DNA of 64,000 bases from Maridesulfovibrio hydrothermalis AM13 = DSM 14728 (GCF_000331025.1 NC_020055.1:2513370-2577369); one strand, 5' to 3'; shown: positions 28,453 through 36,649, counted from the stretch's first letter. Notes: generated from the letters alone by a model not told the origin. Numbers and translations: made by a program.

Positions 28453-29092
28453 CCCTGAAATCCTCCGGTCCTACAACGTCATATCCATTTTTCTGCAAAG
28501 AAGCGGCAACAGATGAGGGGTTTTCAGCGTTGATACGGATAACAACCATTCTGCGTGAGTTATGGTTGAATGTACCTGTTGAAATTATGGAATAGCCGAG
28601 ATCATCGATGAGTGATGAAACATGTTTAAGAACCCCGGGACGGTCTTCAACTTCAAATACGATGCGCGATCCGCCTTCTGCAAAACCCATTTCATCCGCC
28701 AGAACATCCAGAATGACGTTGCGGTTGATGTAGCCGAGCAGTTTGTTGCCGGCATCAACTACGGCGAGACCGGCGAGGTTTTTTGCGCGCATGATAACAG
28801 CGGCAGCTTCGATTTCTGTTTCAGGGCTGACGGTGGTTATGTCGGTGCGCATGATTTTGCGCAGGGTCAGTTTGGAAAGCAGGTAGTTGATTTCGTGTTT
28901 GTCCAGTCCGGTCATGGTGGACGGCATTGCAGCACTTATATCCTCTTTGCGAATATACCCTACAAGTTTGCCCTCTTCTACGATGAGCAGCATCCACAGC
29001 ATATTATCATCCATGAGGATGGATGCATCCTCTGCCAGCGCATCCGGTGATTGCGGCATAAAATCTTTCAGCATTTTTAGCCCGACATACAT
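28439..29092 (-). CDS. CBS-pair plus ACT-domain protein (AcuB-like)
   Basis: This is a cytoplasmic sensor-like protein of 217 residues from the ATG at 29092, chosen for its AGGAGG site nine bases upstream. Two CBS motifs make up residues 1-130 (for example MRTDITTVSPETEIEAAAVIM and AGLAVVDAGNKLLGYI). An ACT domain follows (IVFEVEDRPGVLKHVSSLIDDLG). CBS pairs bind adenine nucleotides and ACT domains bind amino acids, so it could report energy or amino-acid state. It is the first gene of the liv operon. Confidence 0.85.
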   Translation of the reverse strand: MYVGLKMLKDFMPQSPDALAEDASILMDDNMLWMLLIVEEGKLVGYIRKEDISAAMPSTMTGLDKHEINYLLSKLTLRKIMRTDITTVSPETEIEAAAVIMRAKNLAGLAVVDAGNKLLGYINRNVILDVLADEMGFAEGGSRIVFEVEDRPGVLKHVSSLIDDLGYSIISTGTFNHNSRRMVVIRINAENPSSVAASLQKNGYDVVGPEDFRDEWE

Positions 29093-29133
29093 ATATAGAA
29101 TCCTCCTGAAACTTTTGAAGTTTCGGAACATAA

Positions 29134-29149
29134 TGGAAGGATTGTGCCA
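29134..29149 (-). promoter_or_regulatory. sigma54-like promoter of the liv/acyl-CoA ligase operon
   Basis: On the minus strand TGGCAC-N5-TTCCA matches the -24 element fully and the -12 element with one change (TTCCA against TTGCA). It lies 42-57 bases before the start codon of the first operon gene. That leaves room for a short leader and the AGGAGG site at about 29102. The operon ends with a sigma54 activator, which supports the call. The mismatch at -12 keeps confidence moderate. Confidence 0.5.
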
Positions 29150-29300
29150 ATATATGCCGGTGGACTGGCCTATTATGAGTATAAAATATCTGCTAAGCGT
29201 AAGTATCCGGAAAATATAAATATTATGTTTTGAAGACAGGCAGAATTTAAGAGGCGGCGGGCGTTAACTTATAAATAAGATTGAACTTTCAAAAACATCA

Positions 29301-29402
29301 GCAACTTTGGTTGACAGATATCAAGACTGTAAAGACCAGATGCAGCTTTTGTTGCGGGAATACTTAGGTTGCAATAAAAGTTGCTTGTGCAATAAAAGTT
29401 GC
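29301..29402. promoter_or_regulatory. four GCAAC-N4-GTTGC-like palindromes upstream of the liv operon (candidate enhancer sites)
   Basis: Four related sites are seen: GCAACTTTGGTTGA (29301-29314), GCAGCTTTTGTTGC (29342-29355), and GCAATAAAAGTTGC twice (29371-29384, 29389-29402). The consensus is GCAAC-N4-GTTGC. Start-to-start spacings are 41, 29 and 18 bases. They lie about 150-270 bases upstream of the sigma54-like promoter, the usual distance for enhancer-binding proteins. A link to the operon's own NtrC-type regulator is an inference. Confidence 0.55.
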
Positions 29403-29560
29403 TAAATAGCATGAAGTCAGGATGAAAGTTATTTATTACAGCAGATTGGTCCTAGAAAGAAAAGCTTCTGAATTCTTTTTCCGGACGTATGAAGAAGGGA
29501 TGACGGGATGGTTTTCTGGTTTATTGAAGATTGAATATACCAGTCGGTTATATTTGATGT

Positions 29561-29591
29561 GGCCCCAAAGAGAGTTATCTTCTTTGGGGCC
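29561..29591. other. hairpin beyond the SDR gene
   Basis: Two 11-base arms (GGCCCCAAAGA and TCTTTGGGGCC) pair perfectly around a 9-base loop, about 45 bp past the stop of the minus-strand SDR gene. Neither side has a T-run, so it is either a weak terminator or an mRNA 3' end structure. The rest of the gap from 29150 to 29633 holds the palindromes described separately and no convincing gene. Confidence 0.6.
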
Positions 29592-29633
29592 ATTGATGAA
29601 ATCATCAGTAAAAAGTCAGTTCACGGTTGTAGT

Positions 29634-30338
29634 CTAGCGCGGGAAGGAACCGTTATTAATATCAATGCAAGTTCCGTTAATGTATTCAGGGCAGTCAGTT
29701 GCCAGCCAGTGCATGGCGCTGGCGACTTCTTCGGGCTGGCCGAATCTTCCGGTGTAGACTGCGGCTTTGATAGCTTTTTTACGGTCCGCGGGGATTGTGT
29801 GCAGCATTTCCGTTGCAATAGGACCGGGGGCGACGGCGTTCACAACGATGCCGCTGGGGCCGAGTATTTTAGCAAAGCTTTTGGTCATGTTGATCATGCC
29901 TGCTTTGGTGATGCCATACCATACATCAGGATGTCCTATCTGTCCGGCAATAGAAGAGTTATTGACTATGCGGCCGGCTCCTTTGGCTATCATATGTTTT
30001 GATACTGCGGTGCAGAGGGTTACGGGGGCTTCGATATTTATTTTGAGCATGGTATCGATTTGTTCAGCAGTGTATTCAGTGTGAGGTGTGGCGTACATGA
30101 TTCCGGCATTGTTTATGAGGATATCAATGCCCGGAAGTCCGGCTATCATATCAGGGATTCCGGCGACTTCTTTGAGATCATATTCAACTGTTTTAACTTG
30201 TGGATGGTTCTTAAGCTCAAAGCTTGAAAAGTCGCGGGCCACAACTATTACATTTGCGCCGTCAGCTACGAATTTTTCAGTTAAAACCAGCCCGATTCCT
30301 TTATTTCCGCCTGTGATCAGAACATTTTTATTTTTCAT
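29634..30338 (-). CDS. short-chain dehydrogenase/reductase
   Basis: This is an NAD(P)-dependent oxidoreductase of the classical SDR family, 234 residues. The cofactor motif TGGNKGIG is at the N-terminus, NNAG near residue 80, the catalytic Ser in NNSSIAGQIG and the Tyr-Lys pair in WYGITK. The C-terminus has the usual INGTCIDINNG segment. Its substrate cannot be deduced. It is transcribed away from the kinase gene at 30572. A palindrome in the intergenic region could control it. Confidence 0.92.
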   Translation of the reverse strand: MKNKNVLITGGNKGIGLVLTEKFVADGANVIVVARDFSSFELKNHPQVKTVEYDLKEVAGIPDMIAGLPGIDILINNAGIMYATPHTEYTAEQIDTMLKINIEAPVTLCTAVSKHMIAKGAGRIVNNSSIAGQIGHPDVWYGITKAGMINMTKSFAKILGPSGIVVNAVAPGPIATEMLHTIPADRKKAIKAAVYTGRFGQPEEVASAMHWLATDCPEYINGTCIDINNGSFPR

Positions 30339-30364
30339 GAGATTATCCTTTGTATTTAATTTAA

Positions 30365-30400
30365 AGTTTTACTTTAACTTTCGAGAGAACAAGTAAAACT
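30365..30400. promoter_or_regulatory. inverted repeat upstream of the SDR gene
   Basis: AGTTTTACTT (30365-30374) and AAGTAAAACT (30391-30400) are perfect 10-base inverted repeats with a 16-base spacer, 27-62 bp upstream of the SDR start. The size and position fit a repressor operator. No adjacent regulator gene points to the binder. Confidence 0.5.
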
Positions 30401-30571
30401 GAAAGAAATTGTTAAATCAAGCAAATTTTGATTGTGCTGATTAACTTGTTACAATCTCATATATTTGTATGATACCGCTCTTTGTTGACTCTGGTAGTGA
30501 TGAAGTTAAGAATTGATTTACAGACTTTCCGGTGCGTGAATAATCCGTGCCTACAGGTCAGGAATGTAAAA

Positions 30572-32644
30572 ATGAAAAATGAGATTTTAAAATATATCGG
30601 GCAATCCCTGTTAGCGAATATAGATGAAATGGCAGCCGAGTATGCTGTTTTGCTGGTTAAATACCAACCGCGCTGGTATGGGGCTGTTGATTTTGAAGAG
30701 CTTAAAAGAGGATCAGGGGTCGGTCTGTCCAGTACTTTAGATTGTTTTATACGGGGCGATTTTGCTCCCTTGGATAACTACTTTCAAGGTTGTGCTCATA
30801 TTAAGCTGAATCGCGGGGTAGGTATCGGAGATGTGGTTGAAGGAACTATGCTGGGCAAACATGTTTTCCTGAAATTTGGACGCAAATATTGTGCTGATCA
30901 GGATGAATATGTTGAATTTTTGAATGAACTTGAAAGGTTTTATTTTGAAATCGTAACTGTGACCACAGAGCGTTATTCAGAGATGCTGCTTTCAAAGCTT
31001 AATGCTGAGCATGTGCGCAATAAACTTTTGCTTGAGGCTTCGCGCACAGTTACCAGCACACTTGATCCTGATGAAGCTCTCGAAAAGCTTGCTGAGGTCC
31101 TTGCCGGAACGGTTGATGACGGCTGCTGCACAATTTTTCTGGTCAATTCTGAAACAGGTGGACTCGCTCCCAGTGCTGGATTTGGGTATGCTTCGGCGGA
31201 GTGCCAAAGAGCTTTAGGCGGTCTGCGGCTGTGCTCTTCCGGAAGCAGCTTGCGCGGGGTCAATGGTGAAAGTTACGGGCTGTGTACTGTCAATAAAGCC
31301 AGTTCATCGTGTGCGGATCTTTTGCCGGAGGCTGTGCGTTCGGGGAGTGTCTCTCTTTTTCCCATCACCAACGGCGAAACTACTGCCGGTGTGGCTCTGG
31401 TTTCATCGGGTAAAAAGGGCTTTACCTTTGATGATGCAACCACTGAGCTTATCGGCGGAATTCTTAACGCTGTAGCTGTGGCTATTGAAAGTGCTGCTAC
31501 TGCCAGAAAGACCAAACGCCAGCTTATGGAAAGTGAAAGTTTGCGGCGTGTTGCAAATATTCTGCTTCAAAGTCCGGAAGGGAAGAACGGTGACGTGCTT
31601 GCTTTGATTGTAGATGAGGCCAGAGGGATTATCAGTGGTACGGGCAGTTCTATCCTGCTTCAGGACGGGCGGGGGTTAAATGTTGTTTGTACTACCGGTG
31701 AACCTAAGTGTCCGAAAGATGTGTTCTCGATTGAAGATTCTTATTACGGAAAAATTTTTAAGTCTGGAAAAACAGCAATTATCAGTGATGCTCAGAGCGA
31801 AATTCCTGCTGGTGAATGTAATGATGATGTAAGAACGCTTATAGTTGTTCCTTTGCTGGAGGGGTATAAAAAGCTGGGTCTGCTCCTTGTTTCAAATAAG
31901 TCCGGCGGGTTTGATTACGAAGACAAGCGGATCATGGAAATGTTTGCGGCTCAGGCTGTGCTGGCTATTCGGAACAGCCGTTTGTTTGAACAGAGTGAAA
32001 AGCTGGTGGTTCAGGGGGAACGGCAGCGTCTGGCCCGTGAGCTTCATGATTCGGTCACTCAGGCTCTTTATGCCATAACTTTCTGTTCTGACGCTGCGGT
32101 GCGCTCCCTTGATTCCGGCAGGCAGTCGTCAGCTGTTGAGCAGCTTAAAGCATTGCAGGGCATGGCGCAGCAGGCCATGCGTGATATGCGTTCGTTGATT
32201 TTTGATTTGCATCCGCCGGAACTTGAAAGTGAAGGACTGGTAGGTGCTTTGCAGGCAAGGCTTAATGCCGTTGAAGTGCGTTCCGGTCTAAGTGCTGAAC
32301 TGCTGGTAGAGGGGAATGAAAGAAGGTTGCCGTTGCGTATTGAGGAAGAACTATTCCGTATTGCCATTGAGGCTCTTAATAATTCTACCAAGCATTCAAA
32401 GGCTGAATCTGTACTCGTAAAAGTTATTTTTGATGACGGTTTTACCATCATGCTGGTTGTTGATGATGGAAAAGGATTTAATCTTGAAACATTGCCGACC
32501 GGTGGAATGGGGCTGCGCGGGATACGCGAAAGGGCACAGCGTATCAATGCTGAGCTTGAAATAGACAGCACAATTGATCAGGGAACATCAGTCAAGGTTT
32601 TTATATATGACAAATTTGCAGGGCGGGGAGGAAGTAATGAGTGA
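30572..32644 (+). CDS. GAF-domain sensor histidine kinase (NarX/DegS class)
   Basis: This is a large soluble kinase of about 690 residues from the ATG at 30572 (GTCAGGAATG upstream); a TTG at 30482 would add 30 residues. The N-terminal region (1-150) is unassigned. Two GAF-like domains follow (about 165-335 and 345-500). The HisKA_3 box ERQRLARELHDSVTQALYAI carries the phosphoacceptor His. The HATPase ends in GGMGLRGIRERAQRI. The gene overlaps the downstream response regulator, its clear partner. The signal is unknown; GAF domains bind small ligands or redox cofactors. Confidence 0.92.
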   Translation: MKNEILKYIGQSLLANIDEMAAEYAVLLVKYQPRWYGAVDFEELKRGSGVGLSSTLDCFIRGDFAPLDNYFQGCAHIKLNRGVGIGDVVEGTMLGKHVFLKFGRKYCADQDEYVEFLNELERFYFEIVTVTTERYSEMLLSKLNAEHVRNKLLLEASRTVTSTLDPDEALEKLAEVLAGTVDDGCCTIFLVNSETGGLAPSAGFGYASAECQRALGGLRLCSSGSSLRGVNGESYGLCTVNKASSSCADLLPEAVRSGSVSLFPITNGETTAGVALVSSGKKGFTFDDATTELIGGILNAVAVAIESAATARKTKRQLMESESLRRVANILLQSPEGKNGDVLALIVDEARGIISGTGSSILLQDGRGLNVVCTTGEPKCPKDVFSIEDSYYGKIFKSGKTAIISDAQSEIPAGECNDDVRTLIVVPLLEGYKKLGLLLVSNKSGGFDYEDKRIMEMFAAQAVLAIRNSRLFEQSEKLVVQGERQRLARELHDSVTQALYAITFCSDAAVRSLDSGRQSSAVEQLKALQGMAQQAMRDMRSLIFDLHPPELESEGLVGALQARLNAVEVRSGLSAELLVEGNERRLPLRIEEELFRIAIEALNNSTKHSKAESVLVKVIFDDGFTIMLVVDDGKGFNLETLPTGGMGLRGIRERAQRINAELEIDSTIDQGTSVKVFIYDKFAGRGGSNE

Positions 32645-33287
32645 AGTGATAAGGGTTCTTCTGGTTGATGATCATGATATAGTTCGTATCGGGGTGCGCA
32701 GTTTTCTGGGCAGCTTTGATGATATTGATGTTGTCGGCGAAGCTGCAAACGGTCAGGAAGCTGTGAAGCTGGCAGCTGAACTCTCGCCTGATATAATTTT
32801 GATGGATATGCTTATGCCGGTCATGGACGGAATTCAGGCTATCCGTGAGATTCGTGATCGTAAACTTGGCGGCAGGGTCATTGCGCTGACCAGCTTTGCT
32901 ACCGATGATAAGCTTTTTCCTGCAATTAAGGCCGGGGCTATGGGATATTTACTTAAGGATTCCACTCCTGATGAATTGCTTGAGGCTGTCAGGCGTGTGT
33001 ATCGCGGTGAACCTTCACTTGCTCCCGACATTGCCCGCAAGGTGCTTTCCGAACTTTCTCATCCTGCGGATAATATCAAGCCTACGCCGGACCCGCTTAC
33101 TCCGCGAGAAGTGGAAACTATACAGCTTGTTGCTAAAGGCAAAAGCAACAAAGCGATTGCCGCTGAACTTTTCGTAAGTGAGGCCACTGTGCGCACTCAC
33201 ATGACCAGTATTTTGTCCAAACTGCATCTTGCCAATCGGGTTGAAGCAACACTTTACGCCCTGCGTGAGGGGATTGCGTCGCTTTAA
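32637..33287 (+). CDS. NarL/FixJ-family response regulator
   Basis: This is a 216-residue regulator. The start is taken at 32637, where GGGGAGGAAG precedes the ATG; it overlaps the kinase stop by 8 bp. The receiver domain has D57 (LMDMLMPVMDG), followed by a LuxR-type HTH (LTPREVETIQLVAKGKSNKAIA). It acts as cognate partner of the GAF kinase. Targets are not visible in the sequence. A terminator follows about 30 bp downstream. Confidence 0.94.
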   Translation: MSEVIRVLLVDDHDIVRIGVRSFLGSFDDIDVVGEAANGQEAVKLAAELSPDIILMDMLMPVMDGIQAIREIRDRKLGGRVIALTSFATDDKLFPAIKAGAMGYLLKDSTPDELLEAVRRVYRGEPSLAPDIARKVLSELSHPADNIKPTPDPLTPREVETIQLVAKGKSNKAIAAELFVSEATVRTHMTSILSKLHLANRVEATLYALREGIASL

Positions 33288-33317
33288 AATCATATCTTAT
33301 TTGGTATGCAATTTATC

Positions 33318-33350
33318 GGGAAAGGCTTTCTTAAGTCTTTCCCTTTTTTT
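33318..33350 (+). terminator. intrinsic terminator after the NarL-type regulator
   Basis: GGGAAAG and CTTTCCC close a stem that extends inward with CTT/AAG, followed by seven T. Confidence 0.85.
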
Positions 33351-33664
33351 GCGCCTGCAACAAAAGTCGTATGCGGATTGCAATTAACTTCAGCTTTCCT
33401 ATGGATGCGGGATTATAAGTCGATGGATATAAAAGTAGAAATTGAACGGCAGTAAAAACACTAGAGGAACGATTCTTAAGTTCAGTATTTACATGCTCTG
33501 AGTGATTTATCTTTTAAACACTGTTGCAATAATTGAAGCTGATGATGCCTTTGAAATTTATAAGAACATTTACCAGTCCCTACCTTCTTACCCCCCCCCG
33601 TTCCGTCTCGTTCAGGCGGAACGGGGGGATCAAATTAACCATCTAATTACAAAGGATTTATAGA
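33351..33664. other. intergenic region before the flavoredoxin gene
   Basis: No gene is seen. The region contains one partial match to the palindrome found upstream of the liv operon (GCAACAAAAGTCG near 33357). A very stable hairpin lies at 33594-33628: CCCCCCGTTCCG pairs fully with CGGAACGGGGGG around an 11-base loop. The hairpin lies about 35 bp before the flavoredoxin start and has no T-tract, so it may act in the 5' leader rather than as a terminator. Confidence 0.6.
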
Positions 33665-34237
33665 ATGAAAAAATCAATCAAACCCGGAACCTTGGCTTTT
33701 CCTACTCCTGTATGGTGCGTGGGCAGTTATGATGGAGATGGCAAGCCTAACGTAATGACTATTGCCTGGGGCGGAATCTGCTGTTCAGCTCCTGTTTCGC
33801 TCACAGTTTCATTGCGTAAGGCGACATATACTTATCAGTCCATTTTAGACCGTGGTGCTTATACTGTCTCCATTCCTTCGGTTAAATATGTTGCAGAAGC
33901 TGACTATTTCGGCCTCGCAAGTGGTAAAAATACCGATAAATTCGTTGTGACAGGGCTGACTCCGGTTCGTTCTGATCTGGTTGATGCGCCGTATGTTGAA
34001 GAGTTCCCTGTTATTTTTGAGTGCAAGCTTATTCAGACGGTTGAACTTGGCCTGCATACTCAGTTTATCGGTGAAATTGTTGGCATTAAGGCTGATGAAA
34101 ACATTCTGGATGAAAAAGGAATGCCGTTGATGGATAAAGCTCAGTCTTTTGTTTTTGCTCCGTCAAATAAAGATTATCGCGCAATTGGTGATGTTGTAGG
34201 GCAGGGGTTCAAATCCGGTAAAAAATTTATATCCTGA
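33665..34237 (+). CDS. flr: flavoredoxin (FMN-binding flavin reductase-like protein)
   Basis: This small cytoplasmic FMN protein resembles flavoredoxin of Desulfovibrio gigas, which takes part in electron transfer during thiosulfate reduction. The 190 residues match the known length. The N-terminus shows the family pattern (PGTLAFPTPVWCVGSYDGDGKPNVMT in pieces: PVWCVGSYD, PNVMTIAWGG). The flavin reductase barrel continues to SFVFAPSNKDYRAIGD. The start has an AAAGGA site. The same fold is used by other flavin reductases, so the electron-transfer role is by family resemblance. Confidence 0.85.
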   Translation: MKKSIKPGTLAFPTPVWCVGSYDGDGKPNVMTIAWGGICCSAPVSLTVSLRKATYTYQSILDRGAYTVSIPSVKYVAEADYFGLASGKNTDKFVVTGLTPVRSDLVDAPYVEEFPVIFECKLIQTVELGLHTQFIGEIVGIKADENILDEKGMPLMDKAQSFVFAPSNKDYRAIGDVVGQGFKSGKKFIS

Positions 34238-34349
34238 AAAAAGACACTTGGCATGTTATAGCTATGGGCAGTCATAATGCAGATGACAGGCAGGTGGGTG
34301 TCAGGTAATTTTGATATACAGATTGAATTAGTAACTGGAGGACGATTAG

Positions 34350-35180
34350 GTGCTTAATTTTACTGTTGATAAGGAACTTTGTGTGCTGTGCGGGCTGTGC
34401 GCTAAGGACTGTGTTTTCGGGATAATCGAGCTTGATGATTATCCACAGATAAAAAATGAAAAAAAATGCATTAAATGTCAGCACTGCCTTGCTGTCTGCC
34501 CTACCGGAGCATTGTCCATTATGGGAAATACCGCAGAAGGCTCTACCCCTCTTAAAGGTAATCTGCCTGAAGCGGATCAGGTAGAGGTACTTCTCAAAGG
34601 GCGCAGGTCTGTGCGTACATATAAAGAGGAGCCGCTTGAGGCTGCTACGATTGAGAAACTTATGGAAATCGCATGGCATGCACCGACCGGTGTTAATTCA
34701 CAGAGTGTGCTGGTTACGTTGATGGATGATCCTGCTGATGTTAAAAAGTTTAGTGACGAAATTTATCATCGTCTGGAAGAAGGGATTGAAGCTGGTTCTT
34801 TGCCTGAAACGGACCTTGCTCATTATATTAAATGGGCTTATCGAATGAAAAAGGATACCGGGATGGATATGATTTTCCGGGGTGCGCCGCACTTTATATT
34901 TGTATCGTCACCTGCCGATGCACCAAGTCCGACGGCGGACACTCATATTTTTATGTCCTATTTTGAAATAATGGCTCAATCTATGGGAGTGGGAACTTTG
35001 TGGAACGGCTTTCTTAAATATACAGTAGACTTTATTTTTCCTGATCTACGTGAAAAACTGGGGATTCCCGAGAATCATCAGGTCGGTTATGCTATGATTT
35101 TCGGCCGGCCCGCTGTTAAATATCAGCGTACGGTCAATCGCGGCGCGGCAAATGTTAACCGTGTCACGTGGCAAGGATAG
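34350..35180 (+). CDS. nitroreductase-family protein with N-terminal 2x[4Fe-4S] ferredoxin domain
   Basis: This is a fused redox protein of 276 residues with a GTG start (CTGGAGG upstream). Residues 1-60 carry two Cys clusters: CVLCGLCAKDC and CIKCQHCLAVCP. The rest is an FMN nitroreductase domain (RRSVRTYKEEP, WHAPTGVNSQS, GVGTLWNGF). Such fusions are common in anaerobes and may pass electrons from the ferredoxin part to the flavin. The substrate is unknown. It sits 112 bp after flavoredoxin. Confidence 0.9.
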   Translation: MLNFTVDKELCVLCGLCAKDCVFGIIELDDYPQIKNEKKCIKCQHCLAVCPTGALSIMGNTAEGSTPLKGNLPEADQVEVLLKGRRSVRTYKEEPLEAATIEKLMEIAWHAPTGVNSQSVLVTLMDDPADVKKFSDEIYHRLEEGIEAGSLPETDLAHYIKWAYRMKKDTGMDMIFRGAPHFIFVSSPADAPSPTADTHIFMSYFEIMAQSMGVGTLWNGFLKYTVDFIFPDLREKLGIPENHQVGYAMIFGRPAVKYQRTVNRGAANVNRVTWQG

Positions 35181-35207
35181 TTTTCTTACCGGAATATTAA
35201 GTTTATT

Positions 35208-35251
35208 AAAAAGGGTTCTGTTTCGATTTTTCGAAATAGGGCTTTTTTTTA
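35208..35251 (+). terminator. intrinsic terminator after the nitroreductase gene
   Basis: The arms CTGTTTCG and CGAAATAG (one G-T pair) form the stem around a T-rich loop. An outer A-run pairs with the eight-T tract at about 35243-35250. Confidence 0.8.
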
Positions 35252-35400
35252 TGTGTAATGGACCCTGTCAAGAATTTCTGTGTCCGTTTTCTCGTTAATA
35301 ACTGTTGCTGAATCAGGAGGAGTCGGCTTTTGGCTGTCTTCCTGATCCTTGAAAGTGGAGTTGCAGTTACAGAGTTAATTGATCTGACAGGAGTCTTTAT

Positions 35401-35817
35401 ATGAATAAAATAGAGTTGGTGCGGGTAGAACAGACTGGCGATGCAACTATAGGTGTATTTCTTATTAATGGTAATGCTGTTTGCTGGTCTCTGGAAGAGC
35501 CTTGGCGTGATAACCAGCCGGATATTTCATGCATTCCGGAGGGGCGTTATCCGCTGGAGCTGGAATATTCTCCGAGTCGCGGTCGTAGATTATGGACAAT
35601 CAAAGAAGTTCCGGGGCGTTCTTACGTGCGCATTCATGCAGGTAATACTGTGGACGACACTGAGGGATGCCCGCTTACAGGTACTTTTCCCGGAAGGCTG
35701 AAAGGGCAGAGGGCAGTACTCGGCAGTCGTAAAGCTTTTGCAGTGTTCATGGATGCCATGCCGGAAAGCGGCGCGGCAGAAGTATTTGTTTATAATGTAG
35801 CAGGATATGAGTTCTGA
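35401..35817 (+). CDS. DUF5675-family protein
   Basis: This 138-residue protein resembles DUF5675, a family often found near phage and secretion genes, with no firm biochemical role. Family-like segments are SCIPEGRYPLELEYSPSRGR, YVRIHAGNTVDDTEGCPLTG and SRKAFAVF. No signal peptide is seen. It stands alone between terminators. The name is recalled from the pattern and not checked by search. Confidence 0.75.
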   Translation: MNKIELVRVEQTGDATIGVFLINGNAVCWSLEEPWRDNQPDISCIPEGRYPLELEYSPSRGRRLWTIKEVPGRSYVRIHAGNTVDDTEGCPLTGTFPGRLKGQRAVLGSRKAFAVFMDAMPESGAAEVFVYNVAGYEF

Positions 35818-35940
35818 TGACGATCAGTAATGCTGGTTTTCCATTGCTTTTAAAAGACGCGAAGACCATATGTAATGCTGTTCAGGAAAATTCTGAGAAA
35901 AGGAAATTCGCCGTAAGGTAATGATTTGTCAACGGTATGA

Positions 35941-35971
35941 GGGCCGGATGCATTAAGCTTCCGGCCCTTTA
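35941..35971. terminator. terminator between the DUF5675 gene and a convergent small gene
   Basis: GGGCCGGA (35941-35948) and TCCGGCCC (35960-35967) form a strong stem followed on the plus strand by TTTATTT. On the minus strand it also lies just after the convergent 69-residue gene, so it may serve both. Confidence 0.85.
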
Positions 35972-35983
35972 TTTATATCTGAT

Positions 35984-36193
35984 CTAGTTATTTCGCTTTC
36001 CTTCGCTGCCTTTGCCGTCACGTTTGAGGTAAATAATTTCTGCTCCGGTATGTTCAGCGAGTTGTTTAAGTTCGCATTTACGGATGCGCTTAACCTTCAG
36101 GGTCAGGTCGCCGCCGGCTACGCCAACTACGCGAAATCTAGGTCTCTTGTCGCCATCAGTTGCTTTTACGCGTTCCCTTACGAAAATTTTCAT
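35984..36193 (-). CDS. small basic hypothetical protein
   Basis: This is a 69-residue basic protein (MKIFVRERVKATDGDKRPRF and so on) with no recognised domain. The start is supported by GGAGGG about six bases upstream. It is divergent from the PadR gene and shares its promoter region, so it may be under the same repressor. A small beta-rich, positively charged protein could bind nucleic acid, but nothing proves it. Confidence 0.65.
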   Translation of the reverse strand: MKIFVRERVKATDGDKRPRFRVVGVAGGDLTLKVKRIRKCELKQLAEHTGAEIIYLKRDGKGSEGKRNN

Positions 36194-36246
36194 AGAACCC
36201 TCCTTTTGATGTTATTGTGTCTTGGTGGATAATCGTCTATACTAGA

Positions 36247-36269
36247 TATATATCCTTTAAGGACATATA
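36247..36269. promoter_or_regulatory. palindromic operator upstream of the PadR gene
   Basis: The sequence is symmetric around base 36258: TATATA-TCCTT-T-AAGGA-CATATA with one mismatch position. It lies 22 bases before the PadR start codon and between two divergent genes. PadR-type repressors bind AT-rich palindromes like this and often their own promoters. Confidence 0.7.
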
Positions 36270-36290
36270 GTCAAGGAGGACTTTATAGAA

Positions 36291-36638
36291 ATGTCAAGGA
36301 AAGTGGGTGGGGGAAAACCTCAAAGATACGTGCAGCCATCATTGCTGATGGCTTTAAGTGATGGTTCTTCTTATGGGTATCAGTTGATTCAGCTGATCGG
36401 GGAGTATGGTTTTTTGCGCGGTGATGTGCCGCCGGGAATGATCTATCGCCACTTACGTCAGATGGACGAAGAGGGCGTTGTGGAGTCCAGATGGGATTCA
36501 GAAGGTGATGGTCCGGCTAAGAGGGTTTATTCCATCACCCCTGAAGGTCTGGAAATTCTCGAAGCCTGGATCATCCATATGGAACGCCAGCGCGATGCGC
36601 TGGATAATTTTATTAAGCGTTATAAGAAGCAGAACTAG
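36291..36638 (+). CDS. PadR-family transcriptional regulator
   Basis: This is a winged-helix regulator of 115 residues. The PadR features are SLLMALSDGSSYGYQLIQLI, a wing region MIYRHLRQMDEEGVVESRW and a C-terminal helical dimerisation part. The start has CAAGGAGG upstream. A palindromic operator lies in front of it, so it probably represses itself and perhaps the divergent small gene. The ligand is unknown. Confidence 0.9.
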   Translation: MSRKVGGGKPQRYVQPSLLMALSDGSSYGYQLIQLIGEYGFLRGDVPPGMIYRHLRQMDEEGVVESRWDSEGDGPAKRVYSITPEGLEILEAWIIHMERQRDALDNFIKRYKKQN

Positions 36639-36649
36639 GTTTTTACGGC

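Noticed and set aside
29422-29637. Possible 71-residue plus-strand gene after the palindrome cluster
   Set aside because: It has no convincing ribosome site, no recognisable family, runs through the hairpin at 29561-29591 and ends over the SDR gene's stop.
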